DNA from: JACPUW01 sp049115495
GTDB taxonomy: Bacteria; Bacteroidota; Bacteroidia; CAILMK01; JACPUW01
Length of the DNA stretch: 64,000 nucleotides
Reading direction: 5' to 3'
NCBI GenBank assembly: GCA_049115495.1
Contig: JAGDZV010000004.1
Location: forward strand, 439,891-503,890
Shown here: positions 53,296 through 61,558 of the stretch, one piece after another
How positions within the stretch are numbered: the first letter of the stretch is position 1
Layout of the letters: every line of letters starts with the position of its first letter
Notes under the pieces: generated by a model
Told to the model about the DNA's origin: nothing
The model's input: only the letters and a program-made list of their open reading frames with translations
Databases searched by the model: none
Position numbers and translations under genes: made by a program

Positions 53296-54033
53296 ATGAC
53301 TAAATCAAAACCAATGAAACTTACAATAAACAATCCCTGCAAAGAGTCTTGGAACGATATGATTCAGGGAGATGGCTCAAGGTTTTGTACAAATTGCGAA
53401 GCGCATGTGGTTGACTTTAGCATTATGACTGATAAAGAAATTTACAGTTATCTAAAAGAAAGGCAGGGGCAAAAAGTATGTGGTCGTGTAAGAAATGATC
53501 AATTGCAAAGACCCATAATTCCTGAGTTTAAAAAGGCAAGCAGTTTTGATTTAATTAAGGTGGCAGCTACAATCTTTGTAGGAGCCACAGCATTTCTGCC
53601 AAATTCAGCCGAAGGCCAAAGCCCACAAACACAAGTTCAAGAACAAGATAGTTTTAAGCATAATAATGCTAAGAATCTCCTACAGCGACAGGTAGTAATA
53701 AAAGGTAAGGTCATGCTAAATGATGAGATCTTTCCAAATGCCGTACTAGAAATTAATGGCAGACACATGGTGTTTGCTGATGAGAACGGAGAGTTTACTT
53801 ATGAATATAATGGAGCACAAACCGAGTTTAGTTTTCAGCTTTTTAAACTTGGGAAAAAGGTAGGCGAACCACAAACTGTGGCAATTGAGGCCAATACGGC
53901 AAACCATTCAGTTGAGAAAAAAGTGGAGTTATCCTATTTTATTGAAGAAAGACATAAAAAGCATTTGTTTAGGAGAAGGCCTCCTAAACCAGATTATATG
54001 ATCATGGGACTTGTAGGCGCTTACACCCTTTAG
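53296..54033 (+). CDS. Cys-motif N-domain, membrane segment and carboxypeptidase-like C-domain (paralogue 2)
   Basis: This 245-residue protein repeats the layout of its neighbour: an N-domain with PCKESWNDMIQGDGSRFCTNC, then HVVDFSIMTDKEIYSYLKE and VCGRVRNDQLQRPI, a membrane segment (ATIFVGATAFLPNSAEG) and a carboxypeptidase-regulatory-like domain (VVIKGKVMLNDEIFPNAVLEI). The pairs of Cys, the Trp and the DFxxMTDKEI helix are the same in both copies, so the family is clear. The function is unknown. Its stop overlaps the convergent murF stop by 4 bases. A frame extending 40 codons upstream exists but begins before the promoter. Confidence 0.8.
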   Translation: MTKSKPMKLTINNPCKESWNDMIQGDGSRFCTNCEAHVVDFSIMTDKEIYSYLKERQGQKVCGRVRNDQLQRPIIPEFKKASSFDLIKVAATIFVGATAFLPNSAEGQSPQTQVQEQDSFKHNNAKNLLQRQVVIKGKVMLNDEIFPNAVLEINGRHMVFADENGEFTYEYNGAQTEFSFQLFKLGKKVGEPQTVAIEANTANHSVEKKVELSYFIEERHKKHLFRRRPPKPDYMIMGLVGAYTL

Positions 54034-55325
54034 CTTTCTAATTTCACAATTTCTTCAAGTTTTAGTCCACGAGAACCTTTTATCAATATGTAATGATCAT
54101 TTATACCATTCTCCAAAAGCCAAGATTTAGCATCAGTATTCTTTTCGAAGTAATGAAAACCATCAACTTGGTGTTCGGAAAATTCTTTGCCCACTAAAGC
54201 CACAAAACTGAATTGATGTTGTTTTAAAAAGCCAACTACAGCCTTGTGTTCGCTAAAAGAAGCTTCGCCCATCTCGAGCATATCGCCTAGCACAACTCCT
54301 TTTTTAGCGTGATTGAATTTTACAAAGTCACTTAGAATGGCCATTACGCTGCTAGGATTGGCATTATAAGCATCTAGCAGAATATCATTTCTTTGCCATT
54401 GTGTTAGCTGCGTGCGCATGTTGGCGGGTTTATAGCTTTCAAGCGCATCTTTGATTTTTTCTGCGGGTACATCAAAATGGTTTCCTATGCAGGCAGCCAA
54501 AGCCAAATTATATTGTTGAAACGAACCAAACATATTGCTTGAAACCACTTCGCAAGCTTCAGGCGTATTAAAGTTGAGTTTTACTTTGGTGAAAGGGAAG
54601 GTGCTGAGCAAGCTCACTTGGCAATCTGTATTGCTATTTGTACCGTAGCAAATGCGCGCAATGTTTTCAGAGTTGGTCATTAAGACATCATCATCTGCAT
54701 TTACGAAGGCTGTTTTAAGGTTCGATTCTAAATAATCAAATAGCTCTGCGTTGGCTTTAATTACGCCTTCAATACTACCAAAACCTTCAAGGTGATCTTT
54801 GCCATTATTGGTTATTACACCAAAATCGGGTTCAGCTATTTGGCAAAGAAGCTCGTGCTCTCCTGCATGGTTGGCGCCCATTTCAATTACTGCATATTCA
54901 TGCTCTGGCAAAAGCATTAGCAAGCTCAATGGCACTCCAATATGGTTGTTGAAATTTCCAGGTGTAAAAAATGTATTGAAGTTGCTTTCTAAAACCCTTG
55001 CAATGAGTTCTTTGCTTGTGGTTTTTCCATTGCTACCGCAAACTGCTATTACTGTGCATTTTAGTTGATTTCGATGATGGTTTGCCAAAGCTTGTAATTG
55101 TGCCAAACAATCTTCAACCAAAATAAATTTGTCTCCAGCAACGTAATCAGCATGGTCAACAACTGCAGCAATCGCGCCCTTATCAATAGCCATTTGAGCA
55201 AACTTGTTTGCATTAAAGTTGGGTCCGCTCAGCGCAAAAAAGAGCTGTCCTTGTTCAATGCTTCTTGTATCGGTTGAAATTCCTTTTGATTGCTGAAATA
55301 GGTTGTAAATGGCATCGGTCTGCAT
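54030..55325 (-). CDS. murF: UDP-N-acetylmuramoyl-tripeptide--D-alanyl-D-alanine ligase MurF
   Basis: This 431-residue ATP-dependent enzyme adds D-Ala-D-Ala to the muramyl tripeptide in the cytoplasm. The P-loop is GSNGKTT at 97-103, preceded by the N-terminal domain with KGISTDTRSIEQGQLFFAL. The central domain has MGANHAGEHELLCQIAEPDFGVITNNGKDHLEGFG (seen as two blocks) and the C-terminal domain DAYNANPSSVMAIL and IKGSRGLKLE. It stands alone, away from other mur genes. Its -7 element ends 5 bases before the ATG. Confidence 0.96.
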   Translation of the reverse strand: MQTDAIYNLFQQSKGISTDTRSIEQGQLFFALSGPNFNANKFAQMAIDKGAIAAVVDHADYVAGDKFILVEDCLAQLQALANHHRNQLKCTVIAVCGSNGKTTSKELIARVLESNFNTFFTPGNFNNHIGVPLSLLMLLPEHEYAVIEMGANHAGEHELLCQIAEPDFGVITNNGKDHLEGFGSIEGVIKANAELFDYLESNLKTAFVNADDDVLMTNSENIARICYGTNSNTDCQVSLLSTFPFTKVKLNFNTPEACEVVSSNMFGSFQQYNLALAACIGNHFDVPAEKIKDALESYKPANMRTQLTQWQRNDILLDAYNANPSSVMAILSDFVKFNHAKKGVVLGDMLEMGEASFSEHKAVVGFLKQHQFSFVALVGKEFSEHQVDGFHYFEKNTDAKSWLLENGINDHYILIKGSRGLKLEEIVKLES

Positions 55326-55330
55326 GCTTT

Positions 55331-55338
55331 CAAAACTA
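55331..55338 (-). promoter_or_regulatory. -7 promoter element of murF
   Basis: TAGTTTTG on the minus strand fully matches TAnnTTTG and ends 5 bases before the ATG, which would give an almost leaderless transcript. No TTG at a fitting distance is visible. Confidence 0.5.
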
Positions 55339-55417
55339 GTTCAATTTGAAAATTTCAGAATTTGAAGATTTGAAGATGTTGTGTGGAACTAGTGTGTAAT
55401 ATGACGTCGGACTTCAA

Positions 55418-56854
55418 TTATTCCAAAATAGTCACCTTTTTGGTTTTTATAGCTCCTTCGCTTTCAATTCTAACAAAGTAGATGCCTGGCTCAATTGCAA
55501 ATTGGCCTTTGTTAAAATGGAAATGTTTAACACCAGCCTCAATTGTGTCGTTGATCAAAGGAGCAATCAATTTGCCATTTACATCAACAAGTGTAGCGGT
55601 TATTTGACCTCTTTCCTGAGCTGCTATCCTAATATTAATGACACTTTGAGTAGGATTGGGAAATATCTCGAAATAGTACGATGTAAGGTTTGGCTGCTCT
55701 AAACTTGAAGGTCTATTTCTAAAAAGAAATAGATAGGCATCTTCAAATTCCCTTGCCCAAAACCATTCGCTGTGGGCGCCATCAGTTTTTGCAATGCTTT
55801 CAATGTTTTCGGTATTTACCCCATGGCTTTTTAAGGAGTCATGCATTTTCATCATGTTTGAAACCATGGTCTCACTTTCTTTGTTTCCTGCGATTTGGTA
55901 GAACTTTGTACTGGCAAGGCTCCCTTCTTTATATTCCAAATCAAATATTTCAGGGTTAATCCAATACGCAGGGGAGAAGGAGCCAACTCTTCCAAAAACA
56001 TCTGGATACTTAACTGCTGCATATGTTGAAATCAGACCGCCTAATGAACTACCCATTATTCCAGTATTTCTTGGAGTGGCTAGTGTACGATAATTGGTGT
56101 TTATATAAGGAACAAGCTCCTTAACCAGAAAATCGACATACTCTGAGCCATCTCCACCACCATATTGAGTATTTTCCCAGGGTGTATATTCAGCCGTTCT
56201 ATTACTTCCGCCATTATCTATTGCCACCACAATAATTCCCGAGTCACCTTTTGCATGAAGTTCATTGAGTGTTTCGTCAACTTTCCATTCTCCTGCAAAA
56301 GAAGTTTTAGCATCAAAAACATTTTGGCCATCATGCATATACAAAACGGGGTAATTGTGACTTGTCTCATTATAGTCAGGTGGAAGGTAAATCCAAACTC
56401 TTCTATATGTCTTGAGCTGAGGAATGTAAAAGCTATCAGTAAGAATCTGAACATTTGCGGCGGCCGTGCTATTGCCACCACCATTACCATCCAAATCTTC
56501 CCAACCCAATATTTCAAGTTCAAGAGTATCGCCAGCAGCAACTATTGCTTCTCTGTTTGGTCTAAATCCCCCATTTTCAGTTGATTCAACCTTATCCCAA
56601 CTACCACGCGCAAACTTGAATTCAATTTCGCCTTCAACAAAATACATGGTGAGTACGTGCAAGCCAGTTACAGAGTCAATTGCAAAAACGTAATCTTGGC
56701 TAGCTGGATTCCAACCTTGAAAATCTCCTGCAATATGTATAGGGTCTTCTTTTGGTGTGTTTTCTGGAATTTTATCAAGAATTATGGTGACCTGAGCGAT
56801 TGATATGTGTGAAGTAAAGATCAGTATTAAAGCAAATAGTAACTGAGTTTTCAT
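55418..56854 (-). CDS. Secreted esterase (Esterase-D fold) with N-terminal CBM-like domain and T9SS tail
   Basis: This 478-residue protein has a signal peptide (IFTSHISIAQ) and a first domain of about 100 residues like the carbohydrate-binding modules CBM20/AMPK (DPIHIAGDFQGWNPASQDYVF). The esterase domain has the nucleophile Ser270 in GSSLGG and an HDGQNVFDA block with an Asp/His pair later on (GAHSEWFWAREFEDA). The last 80 residues are a T9SS sorting domain (FEIFPNPTQS at its start). It would hydrolyse an ester, possibly on carbohydrate-bound substrates, outside the cell. A full promoter match is upstream. Confidence 0.92.
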   Translation of the reverse strand: MKTQLLFALILIFTSHISIAQVTIILDKIPENTPKEDPIHIAGDFQGWNPASQDYVFAIDSVTGLHVLTMYFVEGEIEFKFARGSWDKVESTENGGFRPNREAIVAAGDTLELEILGWEDLDGNGGGNSTAAANVQILTDSFYIPQLKTYRRVWIYLPPDYNETSHNYPVLYMHDGQNVFDAKTSFAGEWKVDETLNELHAKGDSGIIVVAIDNGGSNRTAEYTPWENTQYGGGDGSEYVDFLVKELVPYINTNYRTLATPRNTGIMGSSLGGLISTYAAVKYPDVFGRVGSFSPAYWINPEIFDLEYKEGSLASTKFYQIAGNKESETMVSNMMKMHDSLKSHGVNTENIESIAKTDGAHSEWFWAREFEDAYLFLFRNRPSSLEQPNLTSYYFEIFPNPTQSVINIRIAAQERGQITATLVDVNGKLIAPLINDTIEAGVKHFHFNKGQFAIEPGIYFVRIESEGAIKTKKVTILE

Positions 56855-56872
56855 AAGATAATATGTCTATGT

Positions 56873-56905
56873 CAAAGGTATCATTTCGCTTTTCTATGTC
56901 CACAA
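56873..56905 (-). promoter_or_regulatory. Promoter of the T9SS esterase gene
   Basis: On the minus strand TTG (56905-56903) and TACCTTTG (56880-56873) are 22 bases apart, a full match to the Bacteroidota consensus, 18 bases before the ATG. Confidence 0.6.
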
Positions 56906-56911
56906 TAAAAC

Positions 56912-56941
56912 AAAAGCCCCACTAAGAGTAGCGGGGCTTTC
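56912..56941 (-). terminator. Rho-independent terminator of the RND efflux operon
   Basis: AAAGCCCC (56913-56920) pairs with GGGGCTTT (56933-56940) around a 12-base loop. On the minus strand it lies 35 bases after the stop of the pump gene. It overlaps the -33 region of the esterase promoter by no more than a few bases. Confidence 0.8.
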
Positions 56942-56975
56942 AATAAACCAAACTTTATACTTATAAAATAATCTC

Positions 56976-59900
56976 TTAGCTAAATCTTGATTTTATAGCG
57001 AACTTAAGTCTATCAACCAAAGAGTACATTACGGGTACAATTACTAAGGTTAAAAAGGTAGCAAAAGTTAGACCATAAATAATAGTCCAAGCCATTGGTC
57101 CCCAAAAATCAGCATTGTCTCCACCAAAGTAAATATTTGGTTCAAGGTCTCTAAGTAGTCCGTAAAAATCAATGTTGAGTCCTATAGCCAATGGAATAAG
57201 ACCTAAAACTGTGGTAAGTGCTGTTAAAAGAACAGGACGCAAACGCGTTTTACCCGCTTCAGTAAGCGCCAATACAAAATCAGCAGGTGGTAAAAGCTCT
57301 TTTTCACCGAGTCCTTTTTCTTTTTTGAATTTGTTTCGTACTAAATCAGTGTAATCAATTAATACAATGGCATTGTTTACCACAATTCCTGCCAATGAAA
57401 TTATACCAATCCCGGTCATAATAATTACAAAGTCATCTTTAGCAATTACAAGACCTAAAAATACTCCTATAGTAGAAAGAAGTACTGAACCCATAATTAT
57501 AAACGGCTTACTTGTAGAGTTAAATTGAGAAACCAGAATAAGGAAGATTAAGAAAACTGCAATAAGCATTGCCCTCCCTAAGAAAGCACTACTTTCTGCT
57601 TGCTCTTCTTGTTCACCAGTAAACTTGAAGGTGTATCCTTCTGGCAACTCGTAGTCAGCAAGAGCATCTTTGATTTCTTGCACTACTACATTAGGGTTGT
57701 AACCTTCTTCAACATTTGAGAATACAGTTACCACCCTATCAAGGTCTCTTCTTTTAATTGAACCGTATGATGAAGAAAACTCAAGATCAGCAACAGCAGA
57801 AATCGGAATTTGATAAATTCTACCTGTAGCTGCATCTCTAAATGTAATCTGCTGATTAATTAGATTTGGCAAGTTATATCTGTACTTGTCTTTGGCACGC
57901 ACGTTAATTTCATAATCATCTTCACCTTCCTTGAATTTACTTACTTCACTACCAAAAAGCATAGTTCTGAGCTCTTGAGCAACACTAGCAGTTGATAAGC
58001 CATAGGTTCTGGCTCTTTCTCTATCTATGTTTACAATAAGCTCAGGTTTCTGACTCTCAATATCAATTTTAAGCTCTTCAATACCTTCAATTCCGGTTCG
58101 CTTAATCTCAGTCATCATTTTTTCTGAGAGCTCAATAAGTTTTTCAACATTCTCGCCAGAGATTTCGATATTAATTGGCTTACCTGTTGGTGGTCCAGTT
58201 GAACTCTTTTCAACAGTTATAGTAACACCCGGAAACTGATCAAGATTTTTACTTACTTCATCTTTAATAAGTGAAGTTGAAATGCCTTTTCTTAGGTTGT
58301 ATTCAGGAAAAGAAACGTTAATTCTAGCTTTATTTGGTGAAGTTCCCTGCTGAGGTCCTTCGTTAGGGTCACTTGTACCTGCACCAACATTCGCAATTAC
58401 CGCTTCTATAATACCCATATCGCGGTATTTAGCTATTGTGCTTTCAATATTCTTTTCCATTTCTCTGGCCACCGAGTCGGTATACTCTATATCAGTACCT
58501 ACTGGGAATTGTGCATATACATTAATGTACTGTGGGTCTGATTCAGGAAAGAATAGTGTTTTTAGGCCAGCTCCACCAACAGCTCCAATTGATACAAATA
58601 GTAGAACAATTGAGCCAATAAAGAACCAAATAGGCCTGCGCTTAGTAAGTGCGAACGTTAAAGTCTTTTCATAAGCACTTTCTAACCAGATTAAAAACTT
58701 CTCTTGAAACCAAATGGATACAGGTTTAAAAATAACTGCATTTACTAAACCAATAAGACCAAAAGCGATCATTAGGCCTCCAAAGAACTTGCCACCAATT
58801 ATTCTAATTATAAAACCAAAAACTACGAACAGTATGGCAATAAATGCAGCTTTTTTATTGATGCCTCTATCATTAGGGTCTTGAATTTTCATTAGAACCG
58901 ATGTGAAAACCGGGTTGAAAACGAGTGCTACTAATAAAGAAGAAGCAAGTACCACAATTAGCGTAATTGGCAAAAATTTCATGAACTCGCCAATTAAACT
59001 ATCCCAAAATACTAAGGGTAAAAATGCCGCTAGGGTAGTGGCCGTAGAAGAGATAATTGGCATAGCAACTTCTCCTACTCCTTTTTTAGCCGCTTCAATG
59101 GGAGAAAAACCTTCTTCCATTAAACGGTAAATGTTTTCTACAACTACAATTCCGTTATCAACCAGAAGTCCAAGAGCCAATATCAAAGAGAAGAGCACCA
59201 TCATATTGAGTGTAAATCCTATAAAACTCAAAATGATAAAGCTAATGAACATTGAAAGTGGAATGGCAAGCCCAACAAACAAGGCATTTCTTATTCCCAT
59301 GAAAAATAGAAGCACTAAAACAACCAAAATTACACCAGCAATAATGCTATTCTCAAGGTTACTTACCATTGAGCGTGTAAATTTAGATTGGTCGTTGGTT
59401 ACCGTAACTTCTACATCAGAAGGAAAACGACCTTCGGTTTTGGCATCTACAATAAGAGCATTAATGGCATCTGCTGCATCAAGCATATTTTCACCACTTC
59501 GCTTGGTAACCTCAAGAGTTAATACCGGCTGGCCGTTCATTCTAGCATAGCTTTCTGCCTCTTTATATTCAAAGCTTACATCGGCTACATCTCTTAGGTA
59601 TGTTGTTTTACCGTTCTCCTTTTTTACAATTAGGCTTTCTAATTGTAAAGGGTCTTTGTATTCTCCTAAAATTCTAATCGATCTTCTGAAATCACCTGTA
59701 AGTATATCACCAGCAGACATGGTCATGTTTTCTTGACCAACAGCCTGTTGAATATCACCAAAACTTACTTGGTTTCTTGTCATTGCCTGTATATCAGCAG
59801 CAATTAGTACTTCTCTTTCATTAAGCCCTCTAATATTTACCTCGTTTACTTCTTTAAACTTCTCAATTTCGTCTTGAAGCCACTCGGCATATTCTTTCAA

Positions 59901-60389
59901 CGTTTCTTCTTTATAGTCACCAGCCACATTAATAAACATGAAAGGAAACTCCGAGAAGTTGATTTCGAATATATTAGGTTCTTGATCAAGATCTGTAGGC
60001 AAATCGCTTTTAGCCCTATCTACAGCATCTTTTACATCTTGTAATGCTTTAGGAATTTCAACATCAGGGTTAAATTCAACAATTACCGTTGAGAAATCTT
60101 GAATTGAAGTAGATTCTACTTTTTTAATTCCCGAAACACTTTTTATTTCTTTCTCAATTGGCCTGGTTACCAAGTTCTCCATATCAACAGGAGAGTTACC
60201 AGGATATACTGTACCTACATATATAGTAGGCAATACAATTTCAGGGAAGGATTCTTTTGGAACCGTATTATAGGCGGTTATACCCATAACTGATACCAAA
60301 AAGGCCAATATTATTACGCTGGTCTTATTACTTAAAGCCAGGTTGGTCAGGGGAAACTGCCTGCTCTTATTTTGGTTCTCTGTGCTCAT
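56976..60389 (-). CDS. RND efflux pump, inner-membrane subunit (AcrB/HAE family)
   Basis: This 1137-residue proton-driven pump has twelve membrane segments in two halves, each preceded by a large periplasmic domain. Near the first end are NLALSNKTSVIILAFLVSVMG and the PEIVLPTIYVGTVYPG loop. The proton-relay aspartate lies in LALGLLVDNGIVVVENIYR, and the second half repeats GIVVNNAIVLIDYTDL. A short hydrophobic stretch of about 60 residues near 510 is an insertion compared with AcrB. It is the last gene of the efflux operon. The substrate cannot be read. Confidence 0.95.
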   Translation of the reverse strand: MSTENQNKSRQFPLTNLALSNKTSVIILAFLVSVMGITAYNTVPKESFPEIVLPTIYVGTVYPGNSPVDMENLVTRPIEKEIKSVSGIKKVESTSIQDFSTVIVEFNPDVEIPKALQDVKDAVDRAKSDLPTDLDQEPNIFEINFSEFPFMFINVAGDYKEETLKEYAEWLQDEIEKFKEVNEVNIRGLNEREVLIAADIQAMTRNQVSFGDIQQAVGQENMTMSAGDILTGDFRRSIRILGEYKDPLQLESLIVKKENGKTTYLRDVADVSFEYKEAESYARMNGQPVLTLEVTKRSGENMLDAADAINALIVDAKTEGRFPSDVEVTVTNDQSKFTRSMVSNLENSIIAGVILVVLVLLFFMGIRNALFVGLAIPLSMFISFIILSFIGFTLNMMVLFSLILALGLLVDNGIVVVENIYRLMEEGFSPIEAAKKGVGEVAMPIISSTATTLAAFLPLVFWDSLIGEFMKFLPITLIVVLASSLLVALVFNPVFTSVLMKIQDPNDRGINKKAAFIAILFVVFGFIIRIIGGKFFGGLMIAFGLIGLVNAVIFKPVSIWFQEKFLIWLESAYEKTLTFALTKRRPIWFFIGSIVLLFVSIGAVGGAGLKTLFFPESDPQYINVYAQFPVGTDIEYTDSVAREMEKNIESTIAKYRDMGIIEAVIANVGAGTSDPNEGPQQGTSPNKARINVSFPEYNLRKGISTSLIKDEVSKNLDQFPGVTITVEKSSTGPPTGKPINIEISGENVEKLIELSEKMMTEIKRTGIEGIEELKIDIESQKPELIVNIDRERARTYGLSTASVAQELRTMLFGSEVSKFKEGEDDYEINVRAKDKYRYNLPNLINQQITFRDAATGRIYQIPISAVADLEFSSSYGSIKRRDLDRVVTVFSNVEEGYNPNVVVQEIKDALADYELPEGYTFKFTGEQEEQAESSAFLGRAMLIAVFLIFLILVSQFNSTSKPFIIMGSVLLSTIGVFLGLVIAKDDFVIIMTGIGIISLAGIVVNNAIVLIDYTDLVRNKFKKEKGLGEKELLPPADFVLALTEAGKTRLRPVLLTALTTVLGLIPLAIGLNIDFYGLLRDLEPNIYFGGDNADFWGPMAWTIIYGLTFATFLTLVIVPVMYSLVDRLKFAIKSRFS

Positions 60390-60396
60390 ATTGTCC

Positions 60397-61545
60397 TTAC
60401 TGTTTTTGTATTTTCAATGGCTCGCCATCAGCAACTTGTCTGCTGCCAAGAGAAACTATTTGATCATCTTTAGTAACACCATCAACAATCTCTGATTTGC
60501 CTTTGTAGCTTCTACCAACTTTTACATTGCGTTTTCTTGCTTCAAGCCCTTTTTCGCCATCAACCACCACAAAAACATAATCAGAAGATTTACCTTGTTG
60601 AATTAGTGAAGTAGGTAGAGTTAATGCATTAGGGTTATTGTAAACCGGTATGGTTACATCAGCTAATACATTAGGCTTAATGGCTCCATCTTCATTATTT
60701 ATTATGGCCTCTATACTAAAGGTTCTGTTGTCACTGCTTACAACTTGTCCTATGTTGTCAATCTTAACCTTAAACTTCTTGTTTACCGAAGGAAAGCTGA
60801 TTTCAATGGTATCGTTTACTGAAAACTGGCCAATATATTTCTCAGAAACATCTGCAGAAAGTTTGATCACGCTTAGGTCAACTATTCTAACAGCTGGCTG
60901 TCCCATGTTAATAGTTTGTCCTTCTCTTAGGAATACTTCATCTAAATAACCTGTAAACGGGGCTGTAATATTTGATTTTGAAGCCTGCGCTTGTAGTGAT
61001 TTTATACTTTGTTCAAGAGACTCTTTGTTGTTTTTGGCTTGCAGGTATTGTACTTCGCTACCTATTTTCTTTTCCCAAAGCCTTTTTTGCTTTTCAAAAA
61101 GTTCATCGGCAAGCTCAAGTCTAGTTTTTAACTCAGCAATCTGAGTGTACATTACTTCTGAGTCTATAGAAGCAATAGTTTGCCCTTTTCTAACCATATT
61201 GCCTTCTCTTGCAAAAATTTTGGTCACATTACCCATTGATTCTGCACCAACTACAATGTTCTGTCTTGAATCAGCCACGCCAGGAACAGATACCTTATAT
61301 GTAAAGGTTTTTGTTTCAGGCATAGTGACAGTTACTAGCGTTTGTACTGTCTCTTCAATAGTAGTGTCCAGTTGGGCAATTTTCTCTTCAATATCCTTAA
61401 TCTTATCATCAAGATCTTTTCGTTGGGTTTCAAGTCCTTTTAATTCGGTTTTAAGAGTTTCTAAGTCGCCATTACCGCTAGGTGGTTGACAGGAAACTAC
61501 AAATAGAGCAAATATGCTAAGGTAGGTTATGATTTGATTTTTCAT
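60397..61545 (-). CDS. RND efflux periplasmic adaptor (membrane-fusion lipoprotein)
   Basis: This 382-residue protein starts with a lipoprotein signal (Cys19 in FVVSCQPP), then a coiled coil (about 25-75, LKTELKGLETQRKDLDDKI), a lipoyl/barrel-sandwich half (NVTKIFAREGNMVRKGQTI), a hairpin and the second half (ITAPFTGYLDEVFLREGQTI). A long frame extends 44 codons upstream, but the ATG at 61545 gives the lipobox and falls 13 bases after the TolC stop. It links pump and outer-membrane channel. Confidence 0.93.
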   Translation of the reverse strand: MKNQIITYLSIFALFVVSCQPPSGNGDLETLKTELKGLETQRKDLDDKIKDIEEKIAQLDTTIEETVQTLVTVTMPETKTFTYKVSVPGVADSRQNIVVGAESMGNVTKIFAREGNMVRKGQTIASIDSEVMYTQIAELKTRLELADELFEKQKRLWEKKIGSEVQYLQAKNNKESLEQSIKSLQAQASKSNITAPFTGYLDEVFLREGQTINMGQPAVRIVDLSVIKLSADVSEKYIGQFSVNDTIEISFPSVNKKFKVKIDNIGQVVSSDNRTFSIEAIINNEDGAIKPNVLADVTIPVYNNPNALTLPTSLIQQGKSSDYVFVVVDGEKGLEARKRNVKVGRSYKGKSEIVDGVTKDDQIVSLGSRQVADGEPLKIQKQ

Positions 61546-61558
61546 TTTCAATTTGATT

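Noticed and set aside
56165..56584. 139-codon open frame on the plus strand
   Set aside because: It is opposite the T9SS esterase, whose nucleophile motif and CBM-like domain are in the minus frame.
59131..59550. 139-codon open frame on the plus strand
   Set aside because: It is opposite the RND pump, which is clearly coding across this region.
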